Part shown: positions 1-10,420 of the stretch, one piece after another | How the letters are laid out: the number at the start of each line of letters is the position of its first letter | Numbering within the stretch: the stretch's first letter is position 1 | Notes under the pieces: model-generated | What the model saw: the letters and a program-made list of their open reading frames with translations, nothing else | Database searches by the model: none | Told to the model about the DNA's origin: nothing | Program-made: the position numbers and the translations under genes | NCBI GenBank assembly: GCA_018350325.1 | Contig: JAEVLN010000014.1 | Coordinates: forward strand, 2,134,001 to 2,198,000 | Length of the DNA stretch: 64,000 nt | Reading direction: 5' to 3' | DNA from: Globodera rostochiensis | Taxonomy: Eukaryota > Nematoda > Chromadorea > Rhabditida > Heteroderidae

Positions 1-3
1 AAG

Positions 4-33
4 CCCCCCCCCCCCCCCCGGGGGGGGGGGGGG
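4..33. repeat. C16/G14 homopolymer palindrome
   Basis: Sixteen C followed directly by fourteen G, bounded by AG and CT, forms a near-perfect palindrome at the very start of the window. It could be a genuine low-complexity tract or an assembly artefact. Positions 34-421 hold no recognisable gene, only a C10 tract near 181 and a (TC)n run near 365-383. Confidence 0.9.
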
Positions 34-421
34 CTGGGTGAATGTTTAATTTTCCAAAAATAACGGAACAAATAGGAGACAAAATCATTCGGCACGGAAG
101 GAACAAAAAAGGTAAACACTGCCCAGATTGACTGACAAAGTCACCAGAAAAAGCCTCTTCTTACTGTGTTACGCTGCAGTACCCCCCCCCCCAATTTCTC
201 CGGTGAATAATTTCAGTGGTTATATAACAAATCAAAAATTAGAAAATACTTTATGTTTAAGTCATCAGCAGGCAATTAAGAGCACATTGATTGTTGATCG
301 GATAGAAAGACTGTCGATGATGATACGATAGGGCGTTGGGAATGGTCGTCGGTCCTCTCCTCATCTCTCTCTCTCTCTCTCTCTGTTCATCCTGCTCACG
401 CGATCGATCAGCGTCCACCGA

Positions 422-1007
422 TCAGCCAACTCTGACCTGACTCGGGTTGTTAGACTTCACAATCGCTTTCTGAGCGCCGTTTGCCTTCGGCTTGGGACGG
501 CGGAAGAGCAAAATGTGACGCTCGGCTGGCCAAATCAAATAGTGAACCCAACCTTAAAATTATGACGGTTATTGCGAACGTATCCAGGGGGGAAGAAGGG
601 GCGTAGGGCCACCCTCGGAATTTGAGAAAAAAAATCCAGGGACCCTTTTGTTTTGTAATTTTAAAATAATTCTGACTTTACAAATATCGTTAGCAGTCAC
701 AGTAACATTTATAATTCCCCCCCCCATTTCTGGCCACACCCTTGACGATTGCATTATTTAGTGAAAATGTTCATGCGGAAAACAAATTCTCAAAGAAACG
801 AACCCGGACTCTGTTGGATGCCCAAACTTCGCCACTCCGACTCGGACATCAGTCGATTGTGCGGGACCTGTTTCGCGACCTCTTTGGTGACATGGACGTG
901 ACGATACCTATATTCGAATAGTTAATCAAATCATAAAGCATTGATGCAATTTCCCACTCGTATTCGTCGTCCTCATATTTGTTCGAATAATAAAATTCGT
1001 TCGACAT
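422..1007 (-). CDS. CKS1: Cyclin-dependent kinase regulatory subunit CKS1
   Basis: Small adaptor that binds cyclin-dependent kinases and phosphorylated substrates in cell-cycle control. Three exons read by eye (about 1007-958, 907-804 and 552-422) join in frame to about 94 residues, the normal family length. The N-terminus contains [16 protein letters not shown], exon 2 carries [19 protein letters not shown], and exon 3 gives WVHYLIW and [12 protein letters not shown]; all are CKS hallmarks. The first intron is only about 50 bp and stays open in another frame, so a naive ORF runs past it. The second intron (about 250 bp) carries a C8 tract and purine-rich filler. It lies 189 bp downstream of GlyRS on the same strand, so a shared operon is possible. 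Confidence 0.93.
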
Positions 1008-1196
1008 TTTTCTATTGTCTAAATTAACCGAGGCAAACAACTATTAGTAACAGTGAACAAATAATTCAAAAATATGTAATGGAACATATTAACCCATCCA
1101 AAGGCAAAGAAATCAAAAAAAACGAAATGATAAATAGGTATACATTCAACAAAATGTCAATCCAGACTTTACAATAAAAAGATACAAACACAAATT

Positions 1197-3905
1197 TTAA
1201 TTGGCATTGAAAATTGGGTATTTCGTCGTGGCCTTCTCCCAACTCATTTTGCCCTTCACCAGCCGTTCCACGACTTCGCCAATTTCACTCACCTAAGAAA
1301 ATGGGAAATAGCAAAGAAAATAAAGTTTTCTAAAACGGGCGAAAATTACAAAAGCTCACATTAATGCGAATCTGCTGCATTGTGGGCGCATAGCGCAGTG
1401 TGACAGACCACGGCTCCAATTCCGACTCAAAGTCCACAGTTATGCCGAATGGAATGCCAATTTCATCGGTTCGGGCATAGCGACGACCAATGGAACCGGA
1501 ACTGTCGTCCTAAAGATTAAAAAAATGAAAGAAGAGGGATCAGTGAGTGACGAACAATTTTAGAAGAGATTTCTCGAGAGGTTAAATGATCACGAACAGC
1601 CAAAATTATGGGGTCAAGTCGTTCATTTGACGAAATGGGCAGAATAGAGCATTTTATTGGAGCGATTACGGGCGGAAGCTCGAGGTACTGAAATTGAGTA
1701 ATAAATTTAAATTCAAATTGTAGGGTATCAGTTCGTTCTCACGCATCGATTTTCGTCGCCCTCACGTTGCCGAAAAGAATGTTCCAAAACGGCGTACAAA
1801 ATTCGACCGATTCCGAAGGATGGCTCAATCACCGACGGAGTCACTTCCTCGACATGGACAGTCTTCTCGTACCGCTTCACTTCCACCATCGACGAGTTTA
1901 TTTCGGCCGTCTTTCCATCAGACAGAGCCAAACAATACTTTCTGAAACAAAGTCAATCCAATATACCATTTGATGCTTAATAACAAAAACCCATTATTTT
2001 TGATATCCCGTTCTAAATCCTCTATCTGCATTTCAGTGAGCTTGTCCAAAACTGCCAGCATCTAAATGACAAGTCCAAGCATAATCATACTCTTTAGTTA
2101 GAAACCTGTTTCGACTCGGACTTGAATTCCCTGCCAAGCGCTTGTTTGTTGGGCACAGCTTCGACCACGTCGACCTGCTTCGGCTCGCTGAGTCTCTTCT
2201 CCGCTACAAGCTTAACCCCGGTTGCCTTTTGATGCTGGTGTAAATCATAACAGGCCCGATCCGCGTTTCCAACGCATTCGACCCACCCGTAAGAGGTCAA
2301 ACATTCCGCATCCCAACAATCCTTAAAAATACAGAAAATCACTACATCTCCACTTACAATTAGAGTTGTCCACTCCTACTTAAAACACATGAAGCGAACT
2401 AAACCTGTGCATAATGGGCCATTTCATTGGACAAATGTTGACGAAAACGCAACTTGTCGGGTGAAATGCCGACAGAAATGAGAAACAAATGTGTTCGTGC
2501 CATGTAATAGCCCAATGTTTCATTGTCAACAATGCCTAAATCGACTGCTTTTCCAATTGAAATCTTAAAAAGTTTAAGATAATGGCCAATGCAAATAAAA
2601 GAAACTTTTTCCGGTCCTTTCTCATCCAACTGATTGCAAGCAGGAAACAGATTAAGTTCCAAATGGGCAATTCGTTCAAATTTGGGATGCTTTTTGTCGG
2701 CCGGGTCCACAAAATGCTCAATTTCACACATTGTAAACTCTCGGACTCGGATCAGTCCTTGACGAGGCGAAATTTCGTTACGGAACCCAGAGCCAATTTG
2801 CGAGGCTGCAAATGGAAGTCTCCCCTGGAAAATGAAACAAATTATTGAAGTACTAGCCATCTTCACTACACCTGATTAAATTCCAGAAGTCTTTTGAAGT
2901 TGATAAAAATTCCCTGCGCTGTTTCGGGCCTCAGAAAAGCGTGTTGGTCTCCGGCTGGCCCAATTTCGGTGGGGAACATCAGATTGAAGGAGACCGGTTC
3001 GGAAAGGTCGTTGCCAGTTATTGGAGATTTGAAATTGAACTTTTCGATGACTTCTTTTAAGTCTTTGCAGCTGAATCCGTCAAGCCGCACAAGCACACTC
3101 ATCAGCTCGGACTTTGTTTTCTCATCAGTCTTTTTGTCCTTAATCAAAGTTAGTTAGCTAAATAATGTCACTTTACAACTTTGATTAACGCTTCGGCCTG
3201 ATTCTTAACCAAATGGTCGGCTCGGAAACAGGCGCCCGTGAGCTTGTCTTTGACCTAAAATGAAGGACAAACAGAAAATAACGGATACAAGACACAAACC
3301 ATCCAATCGATAAAACGATCGACATGCCCGGAGGCTCTAAACAGAATTTTTGAATTGAAATGTTTCTGAAAGATTAGTCAAAAAATGAATGATTTATTTT
3401 ACTTTAAGACGTATTCGGGTGTAAGAGAAGTACACTCGACTTCCAGCATGCCCTCCTCCAGAATGAAATGTGTGCGCCAAACCTGAATGGACGAACACGG
3501 GTTCAAGTGCCTAACAATGTTATTAGTTAAATATAAAACAATAGAAGAAGAGGAGACTCCCAATCAAAGGATTTCATCTTACCTGGATCATATTGGCTTT
3601 CAGTGCACAACCCATCGGGCCATAATCGTAAAGTCCTGTCGAAAAAATACAGATAAAAGAAAACAAATATGTATAAGCTCACCAGAAACTCCGCCATAAA
3701 TAGCGAAACTTTGATCAAAGAAAAAGCGCCGTTTAAGTAAGTCTTCGAGTTTGAATCGGTCGATAAGCGTTTCCATCAAATTCGACTCGTTGTTTTTGGA
3801 TTTTTCCATTGCTTTTGATTTTTTAAGGTTGCTGAGTTGGTAATTCAGTTTATTTGAGAATCGATTTAGAGAATTATTGCGCAGGAAAATGCGAGTGAAT
3901 AGCAT
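1197..3905 (-). CDS. GARS1: Glycyl-tRNA synthetase, probably cytosolic and mitochondrial
   Basis: Class II aminoacyl-tRNA synthetase charging tRNA-Gly. About ten exons. The N-terminal exon reads [17 protein letters not shown] followed by YGG; later exons give [52 protein letters not shown], a motif-2 region with [18 protein letters not shown], and [11 protein letters not shown] before the anticodon-binding domain; the protein ends in YPIFNAN. The first Met (3905) begins a 32-residue leader rich in Arg, Lys and Asn without acidic residues, resembling a mitochondrial presequence. A second Met (3809) begins MEKSKNN, a plausible cytosolic start. That matches the known single-gene, two-start arrangement of animal GlyRS, but targeting is inferred. 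CKS1 follows 189 bp downstream. Confidence 0.95.
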
Positions 3906-4768
3906 ACATTAAAGAAAACAAAATTTGACAAAAACCACGCGAAATAGGTCAAAAGAATCGCTTCGTTAAAATTCAACGGAGTGATGCGAATTACGATCAG
4001 GAAGAAATAAAAATATTTAATGAAGTGACAATCAGAGTGGCCGTGCACTAACTTGAATCCTTGTCCCGCTAGCGGGTGGTTTTGTCCGACTTTTTGCTTA
4101 CCGGACCTTTTGTCCGATTTTTTGCTTACCGGACATTTTGTCTGATGCCACAGACCCTTTGCCCACGTGCGGACAGACATTTGACGTGTTAAATCTTCAG
4201 GAATTATGCGAAATATGTATGATATGGTTTCACTTATCGATTTCTAAATTCGAGAATATGAGCAGCGGGGAGTACACATGGAAAAATATTTTTATAGTAA
4301 ATCAGAGAAATTCTCTTCATTTCACACACTCTTCGTCAGAATTCCTTTGGCCGAAAACTCTTCGACGATTTCGTCGGTTGTGTATCCGCCGAATTTTATG
4401 TAACCTGCATAAGTTGACTGATTCGCCAGGTTGTCCGGTTTCACCCCACCTATGCCAAATGGAGGACTGAGAGCAAGAACCGGAGAAAATATTTGTCAAC
4501 GATTAAAAAGCCGTTTCAAATTGCTGGCGCTGAAACGGGGGTTCTAGACTAGTGCTAAGTTCGGCGCCGGTTTTTCATGATAAATAGGCCTACTATTCGG
4601 CATTTTGTATGTCATTCGAGGCCGGACATACCGGTTCTTTTAATGTTTTGTTATTGCAAAACCAAAAACAAGCCAACTATGAAAACGCTTTAATGGCATC
4701 GAAAACTCTGCTAAAATGAGAATGTGAAACAAGCTTCTAATTTTTAGGATCACGGTTTAAAATTTTTT
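3906..4768. other. Intergenic stretch with short tandem repeat
   Basis: No gene recognised. Positions about 4078-4147 hold roughly 2.5 copies of a 29-bp unit with TTTTGTCCGA and TTGCTTACCGGAC. Open frames on both strands here show no family motif and look like chance. Confidence 0.6.
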
Positions 4769-5396
4769 TCATGTCTCGTCAGTGAAACAAATTTTCGATG
4801 TAGAAGAGCTGCTTTTCGTGAACGATGACACTGATGAGCGTCCATCACCGCTTGAAACTTCCATGTCCACTAATTCCATGTTGGAGTCTTCCATCGTAAC
4901 TTCTTCCTTGACAATGTCAAGGTCTGAGCGCACGATGTCCTCAATTTTTTCGCTTATGATCCTTTCAACATCACTTAGACACTAAAATTGTTTTGATGTT
5001 CAAATTTACAAGGGTGGGTTGTTCTTATTCTGAACCAAAGTAAAAAACAAAAAAAACACCTGCGGAATAGTTGCATTAAGTGCATTATCGACCAATCTTC
5101 GCCTCTTGATTTCATTCTTCACGGTTTCACGAAACCTCGTCATGTCACTGCGCTGCAGATTCGGCACTGAAGCTACCGTCCTCTCGACAATTTCCTTACA
5201 TTGGTCCATGATTTTTTGCACATCATCCTAAACAAAAGGAAATAAAATGGTTCAGTAGTTTGATATAGCATACACTTTTCACAATTTTGTCAACAAGTTG
5301 TCGTCGGTATTTGTCGAATTCCCCACTTTTCTTTAGCTGTTCTACGACTTTTTTACAAGTATATTGCGGCGTTTCACTCAATTCATGGCTAAACAT
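4769..5396 (-). CDS. BOD1/Shg1-family protein (tentative)
   Basis: Three exons give a short, charged, helical protein. The first exon reads VVEQLKKSGEFDKYRRQL, close to the LK-x-x-G-x-FD-K-x-RR segment that opens the BOD1/COMPASS-Shg1 domain; the next gives KIMDQCKEIVERTV and RFRETVKNEIKRR, and the last starts LSDVERIISEKIEDIV before a Ser-rich acidic tail. In animals BOD1 family members act in chromosome biorientation or SET1 methyltransferase complexes. The start is the first in-frame Met after an apparent 3' splice site (5396); a coding exon further upstream is possible. The family call rests on short motifs. Confidence 0.6.
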
Positions 5397-5592
5397 TTCA
5401 ACGGAATGCACAACTGAAATAAATATTTTCTATTCCGAAATGACCGAGAAGTGTACGCGGACGGCGAAAAAATCTAGGTTTTTAGGTTTCCTTGTTTATG
5501 GTTGGTAATTGGCTAAAAACGCGAATAGGCGCCTAAATAGGCACGAAATTTTCTAAAATACCTAGGCTTAGAAATTTTGTGTTTTTTGTTAA

Positions 5593-5600
5593 GAGATTTG
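5593..5600. repeat. Left 8-bp target-site duplication
   Basis: GAGATTTG immediately left of the foldback element, repeated exactly at 6129-6136. Confidence 0.75.
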
Positions 5601-6128
5601 GGCTCTTATGCACTTTGCCCCCCATGATTTTTTTTTTTTGCCAAAACACTGAAAAAAATGTTTTAATGGTAATCGAGGGTGTAGAATCCGAATCTGGCAT
5701 CCATTTCGACCGATTTCGAACCCCGGACCCGAATTCGAACAAATTTTCGAATTTTTTCAAAATTCACATTTATTGCTCAAAATCGATTCAAATGCACAAA
5801 ATCCTTTTAAATGAGTACCTAGGCAACAGCAATATTAAACACGCTCACATGGGTACAAAACACTCACTTGTGACCAAAAATTATAAAACACAACATTATG
5901 ATCGCCGAAATGTTTACGCCACAAAAATTTGAATCGATTTTGAGCAATAAATGTGGATTTTGAAAAAAAAAATGAATTTTCGAAAATTTGTTCGAATTCG
6001 GGTCCGGGGTTCGAAATCGGTCGAAATGGATGTCAGATTCGGATTCTACACCCTCGATTACTATTAAAAACATTTTTTTCAGTGTTTTAGCAAAAAAAAA
6101 ATCATGGGGGGCAAAGTGCATAAGAGCC
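5601..6128. mobile_element. Foldback MITE, hAT-like
   Basis: Two inverted arms of about 190-200 bp (5601-5793 and 5927-6128) flank a central segment of about 133 bp. The arms begin GGCTCTTATGCAC and end with the complement, and are nearly identical except in A/T runs. An exact 8-bp direct repeat GAGATTTG lies on both sides, the duplication length typical of hAT transposons. No transposase is encoded, so this is a non-autonomous element. It sits between BOD1-like and MRPL16 genes. ORFs in the arms are mirror copies of each other and not genes. Confidence 0.85.
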
Positions 6129-6136
6129 GAGATTTG
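6129..6136. repeat. Right 8-bp target-site duplication
   Basis: GAGATTTG, exact match of 5593-5600. Confidence 0.75.
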
Positions 6137-6440
6137 CAATCAAGATTTAAAATTTTATTTTAAAAATTTGGCGATCTGTCTTAAAACATTTCAAATTTGT
6201 GGGTAAGATCCAGCAAAAATCCTACAGTTTGTTGCTCATTTGTCAGATACACCCCCACCTTTAGGGATTTATTTTGATCCTGGAAATCCAGTTGGTTATG
6301 CCTGGACGACTGTTCTGTTTTTTGTTAAGTCCACTCTAGGAGCTTCACTAAAATGCATTTTTCTTGTTTAACTAAGTCAACGTCCGCCACAATGTCCCTG
6401 TATTTCTGATTTACAATTCCGTCCTTTTACAGGTTTTGCG

Positions 6441-7864
6441 ATGAATTTGCGTTTGCTGCCATGCAATTTAAAATGTTTTAATTTGCGACAAACTGTCACT
6501 GCTAACAGAATTTGTTTTCGAACTGTTTACACCTATCCTATAACGTTTGAACGTAAGTAAATAACAAATATTTAAACAAAGCGATTTGTGATCCCTTTTA
6601 GACGTGGTTTTTCCGCCTAGTGGCCAATTAAAGTTGCCGACATTGCCTCCCGAGCCCACTTATGATGAAAATTTGGAAGAAGAAAAGTACAAAACGACAA
6701 AACGATTTATTGATGCCAGGGGCCCTGAGTCAATTCATACGGAAGTATCGTATTTAATTAGTCGACGAAAAACATATTGAATTTCAGCTGATCCACAAAC
6801 AGTTTGGCTTAGTGGCAATAAGTGGTGGCTTTATCAAGGCAGAGGACTTTGCTTGGATTCAGGTAACGTTCGAATCCCCCTACTGAGTTTTTCTTTGTAC
6901 TCCTTAACAGGATCTATAAAAATGGTAAAGGTTGGCTGGTTTTCAGCCGGGTGTTGATTTTTTCAAAATTTTTGCCCGTACACCAATGACACCAAATCGA
7001 AGGCCTAGAATACTAATAGAACCTTCGTTTATCTAGTTTTGCGTTTAAAACGGTTTTTGAATTAATTCAATTTTTAGCAAACCCGTAGGCTATTTAAACA
7101 GGAGGTTCCCCTCCCCTTATGGTTCTAAAAACTCAATCCCCCTCCCCCGGCTGCAGAAGTGTCGGGGGTTTTTTAAATTGTTTTTGGCACGACTCTTTTT
7201 AATAATATCGCGTTAGTGAAAGTTTGTTTAGCAAGAAGTAAATGAAAAGCTGCTTGAAAAGCAATTCGCAATTTGGCGAGTTGACGCCCCATGGCTTCCG
7301 CGCGTGAAGCGCCCGCCATCAACAAAGCTAGGAGGTGGGAAGGGGGCTATCTCCCATTATGAGACGCCCGTCAGGTCTGGACGAATCATTTTGGAGCTCG
7401 GCGGCTATATAACTGAGCAGGAGGTAATTTGTCGTGCTTTTTAACCTTGGACACATTGCCCATTTTAAGGCTCGTTCCATTTTGATGCATCTTTATTTGC
7501 ACTTACCTTTCCCAGTGGAATTTGTCAGCCAGGAATTGTTTGAGAAACGCAGGGAATTGGAGACGAAAGTGCGTGAGAGCAATCGGAACAAATTCGACTG
7601 GGAGACAATCATCAAATACAACATGCAGGTACCTCCAGGGGTCCCCGAAATGTTTTTGAAAAAAAAAAATTACTGGATTCTCCCCCATCCCAAAAAAATT
7701 ATCTAGTTATGTCCTTAATTTGCTCACTCTGAATTCCAATAAATATTAGTAATGCTAAGCAAAACGCAGTTTTTGTCCACTAATTTTTCACCAATGTTAT
7801 TGTTCAGAACTGCAAGTCGTGGCTGACTCCTTATGATGTGATTTGGAAGTGCAAATACAAATGA
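6441..7864 (+). CDS. MRPL16: Mitochondrial ribosomal protein L16
   Basis: Large-subunit protein of the mitochondrial ribosome. The N-terminus (MNLRLLPCNLKCFNLRQT) is basic and could be a presequence. Later exons read LIHKQFGLVAISGGFI, a segment with FAIWRVDAPWLPRVK, then GKGAISHYETPVRSGRII followed by LELGGY, and finally EFVSQELFEKRREL; these are uL16-family landmarks. The final exon encodes NCKSWLTPYDVIWKCKYK and a stop. The start is the ATG just after a TTTTACAG acceptor. PGAP2 begins 148 bp downstream on the same strand. Confidence 0.92.
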
Positions 7865-8012
7865 TGTTGTTTTTTTTGTCCTTTTATTTAGTTAAAACGA
7901 AAAATACCGTTTCATATTCTTTGGATTTTGTTATGATGTGACTCATTTTAATTTTGTTGATCAGATTCTAAAGCTTATTTATAAATTTAAGACTTTCTAT
8001 GGCCCGTCGGTG

Positions 8013-9356
8013 ATGCAAATTTTTGGGGAGGAAGAGCTCCTTTCCGTGCAGTTTAAATACCTCGTCTTTTTTATCGCAGGCTGTCCGTTGGGTGCCTTTC
8101 TGCTCTGTCTGTTCCTCAGCATAATTCTGCATTATGAACAGGTAAAACGGAAAAGTCCGCTTACCTATTCCCGTCTTTGATTTTAGGCTGTGTGGACGCA
8201 CTGTGAGGTAATTATAGCCCAAGGCTACATCGTTCTCGAAATGTGGAGTTTTGCGTTTTACAATTCTATAAACAGTTTCAGGCAACCGCCCTGAATTTTA
8301 ACAAACTTTAGGCTTTACGAATTTAAATAATTTTTCAGGTCACAAATTGGCTTCCATCTTTGTCATCGGCCGTTTCTTCGTTTGCCCCGGAGCGTTACAT
8401 TTGGCGGTTATTCATTGGATTCCATGGGACTCCGAGGTCAAATTATAGTAGAAGAGGTTTAATCTCTTCCCCTTATTTTAGATTGGTCCTTGCATTTGCC
8501 TTCAAGTTCGTTCCCATTCCATCCCCCGCCAAATTCCGAATCTTTCACTCTCAGAAACTTCCTGATCACTTCCAGTCTGTGGCCTTCCCCCTTCCGTCCC
8601 TGGTACCGATGGGCTTCCCAATTTTCCTGTGCGCTAAATTTGTGCGAAATTTTGTCGCTGGTTTTACTCTCCTCAATTTCTTCAACGGAAGATCATTGTG
8701 AGCAATTCAATTTGTACAAACCGGGTTTGTTGTAAATGTTGCTCCCTTTTCAGTTCTACATGCGCTTAGTTTCTGCGGATTCGCTCTTTTTGCTCACTTT
8801 TACATGTTTATCAGGTGGCGTGGGAATTACGACCCAATCTCATAATCAATTAATTGTCATGCTCTTTCTTCTTTTTAGCATTTGGCTTTTCGACTTTTCC
8901 GGAAGACGTCGATCCAGCAAACTGGTGATTTTGTTTATGAAAATAAATAAACATGAAACGAACTCAACGAGTTGTTTAAGCTAACCACCTAACATAAAAA
9001 CAAATCATTTCTTCTCACCAAAGTCTTCGTTTCAGGGAGAGCTCTCCTTCCAGTACAAAGTGCTCTGTTGTGTCGGCTCTGTGCTGTCGCTGGTGTTCGC
9101 TTTGTACTTTTACTACCGCCACAATCGCTACTGCGAGTCCGGCGTGTACACTTTGTTCGCACTCAGCGAGTACAGTCTGATTCTGTTCAACATTCTCTTC
9201 CACTCCACTCTCTACTACGACTTCCATTCCCGCACACTCACTTTGAACACCGCGGCGCTCACTTCCGCCGGTGGGTACGACCTGTTGCCGATGTACAGTG
9301 AGAATAAGACATGGCGGAAATCGGATGCAGAATTAAGGTTCGAAAAAGGGAATTGA
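8013..9356 (+). CDS. PGAP2: Post-GPI-attachment protein PGAP2 (FRAG1/DRAM family)
   Basis: Golgi multi-pass protein of GPI-anchor lipid remodelling. Exons in order: hydrophobic FKYLVFFIAGCPLGAFLLCL; TNWLPSLSSAVSSF plus PERYIWRLFIGFH, the family signature; a WYRWASQF and LSLVLLSSISSTEDH segment; a hydrophobic exon ending HFYMFI; and the last exon with KVLCCVGSVLSLVFALYF, YRHNRYCESGVYTLFALSEY and a C-terminal polar tail. The start is the first in-frame ATG after an apparent acceptor; a GTG-led extension is open upstream but contains no ATG. Its 148-bp distance from MRPL16 suggests possible co-transcription. Confidence 0.9.
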
Positions 9357-10420
9357 CAACCATTTGAATTTAAAGTATTCTTTAAAACATTTCCAATTTT
9401 GTATTCCTCAAAAAAAACACACGGCCTGTCGAGACGCACTCACAAAGTGTATTTTACCCACCCACTTTCTTTCGCAATTCTTCTCTTGACTATATGCATA
9501 TATTGTTTATTGATCACATCCAGTTCTAATCATTTTTGTAGGTCATATCCCTTCGTGCAAATGATAAAAGTTATGTAATGAATACACCAAAGCTGTCAAT
9601 TACTTTTATTTCCCGAAAACAAAATATTTAAAAGAAATTTGAACTTTTTTGTGAATTGTTTATAAAAAATAGTTTTGCCTATGCTTAATTGCATATGGAA
9701 CTTTTGCTATCAAAATTAGACGCTCCAAATATTTTGCTGATGTATTGTCTCGGGTTATGAGTGAGGGATTATTCTTCGTTTGTTTTTTGTTTGTGATTTG
9801 TATTTTATATTAAAATATATTCACTTAACGATTAATTGCCTTAAAAACAACTAGTTTTATTGTTTTAAATGACCATAGGTTGCATGGTGTGTTTGGCAAT
9901 TATGCCTTTCAAAATATTTAATGGCACTTTTGTTGGGGATTATGCCTGAGGGCATTTCAAGCACCAACGGAGGCGAGCGAATTATGTGACAAGCCGAAAT
10001 AATCCCCCGTGGGGGAAACAAACATTTGGTGGATGGAGGGAGTAAAATTGGGGGAGGGCAATTGCTTTTTCTTTTGAAGAAGTCACCGGAAGGCGCCATA
10101 GGGCACATTCGTCTGTCACTTGAAGGAAGGGTCGCCGATCAGTTGGAGAAGAATCGATCGATCGCCCGGGGGGAATATTTGTCCCGTTGTGGGGGACCAT
10201 TTCCATTTCACACTTCAAAATTAGCTTTTTTGTTCGCTTCCTTATTCTCTCCTCCATTCCTTTTCCCCCGGGGAAATGTAATTGGGACATCCATCGAAAT
10301 TTAATTTTTTCGTGTTTATTTTGATTAAATTGGAGACTGAATGTTTTTAATACTCCGAAGAGAATTCTGTTAGCCACGGGCGCTGTCTCGGCACCCACCG
10401 GCGTCCCCCCAACTGCTGTC
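9357..10420. other. Intergenic, AT-rich then low complexity
   Basis: About 1 kb with no gene recognised; AT-rich to about 9900, then G/C homopolymer-containing sequence. Probably the upstream region of the LEV-10-like gene. A 151-residue minus-strand open frame near its right end lacks any motif. Confidence 0.6.
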
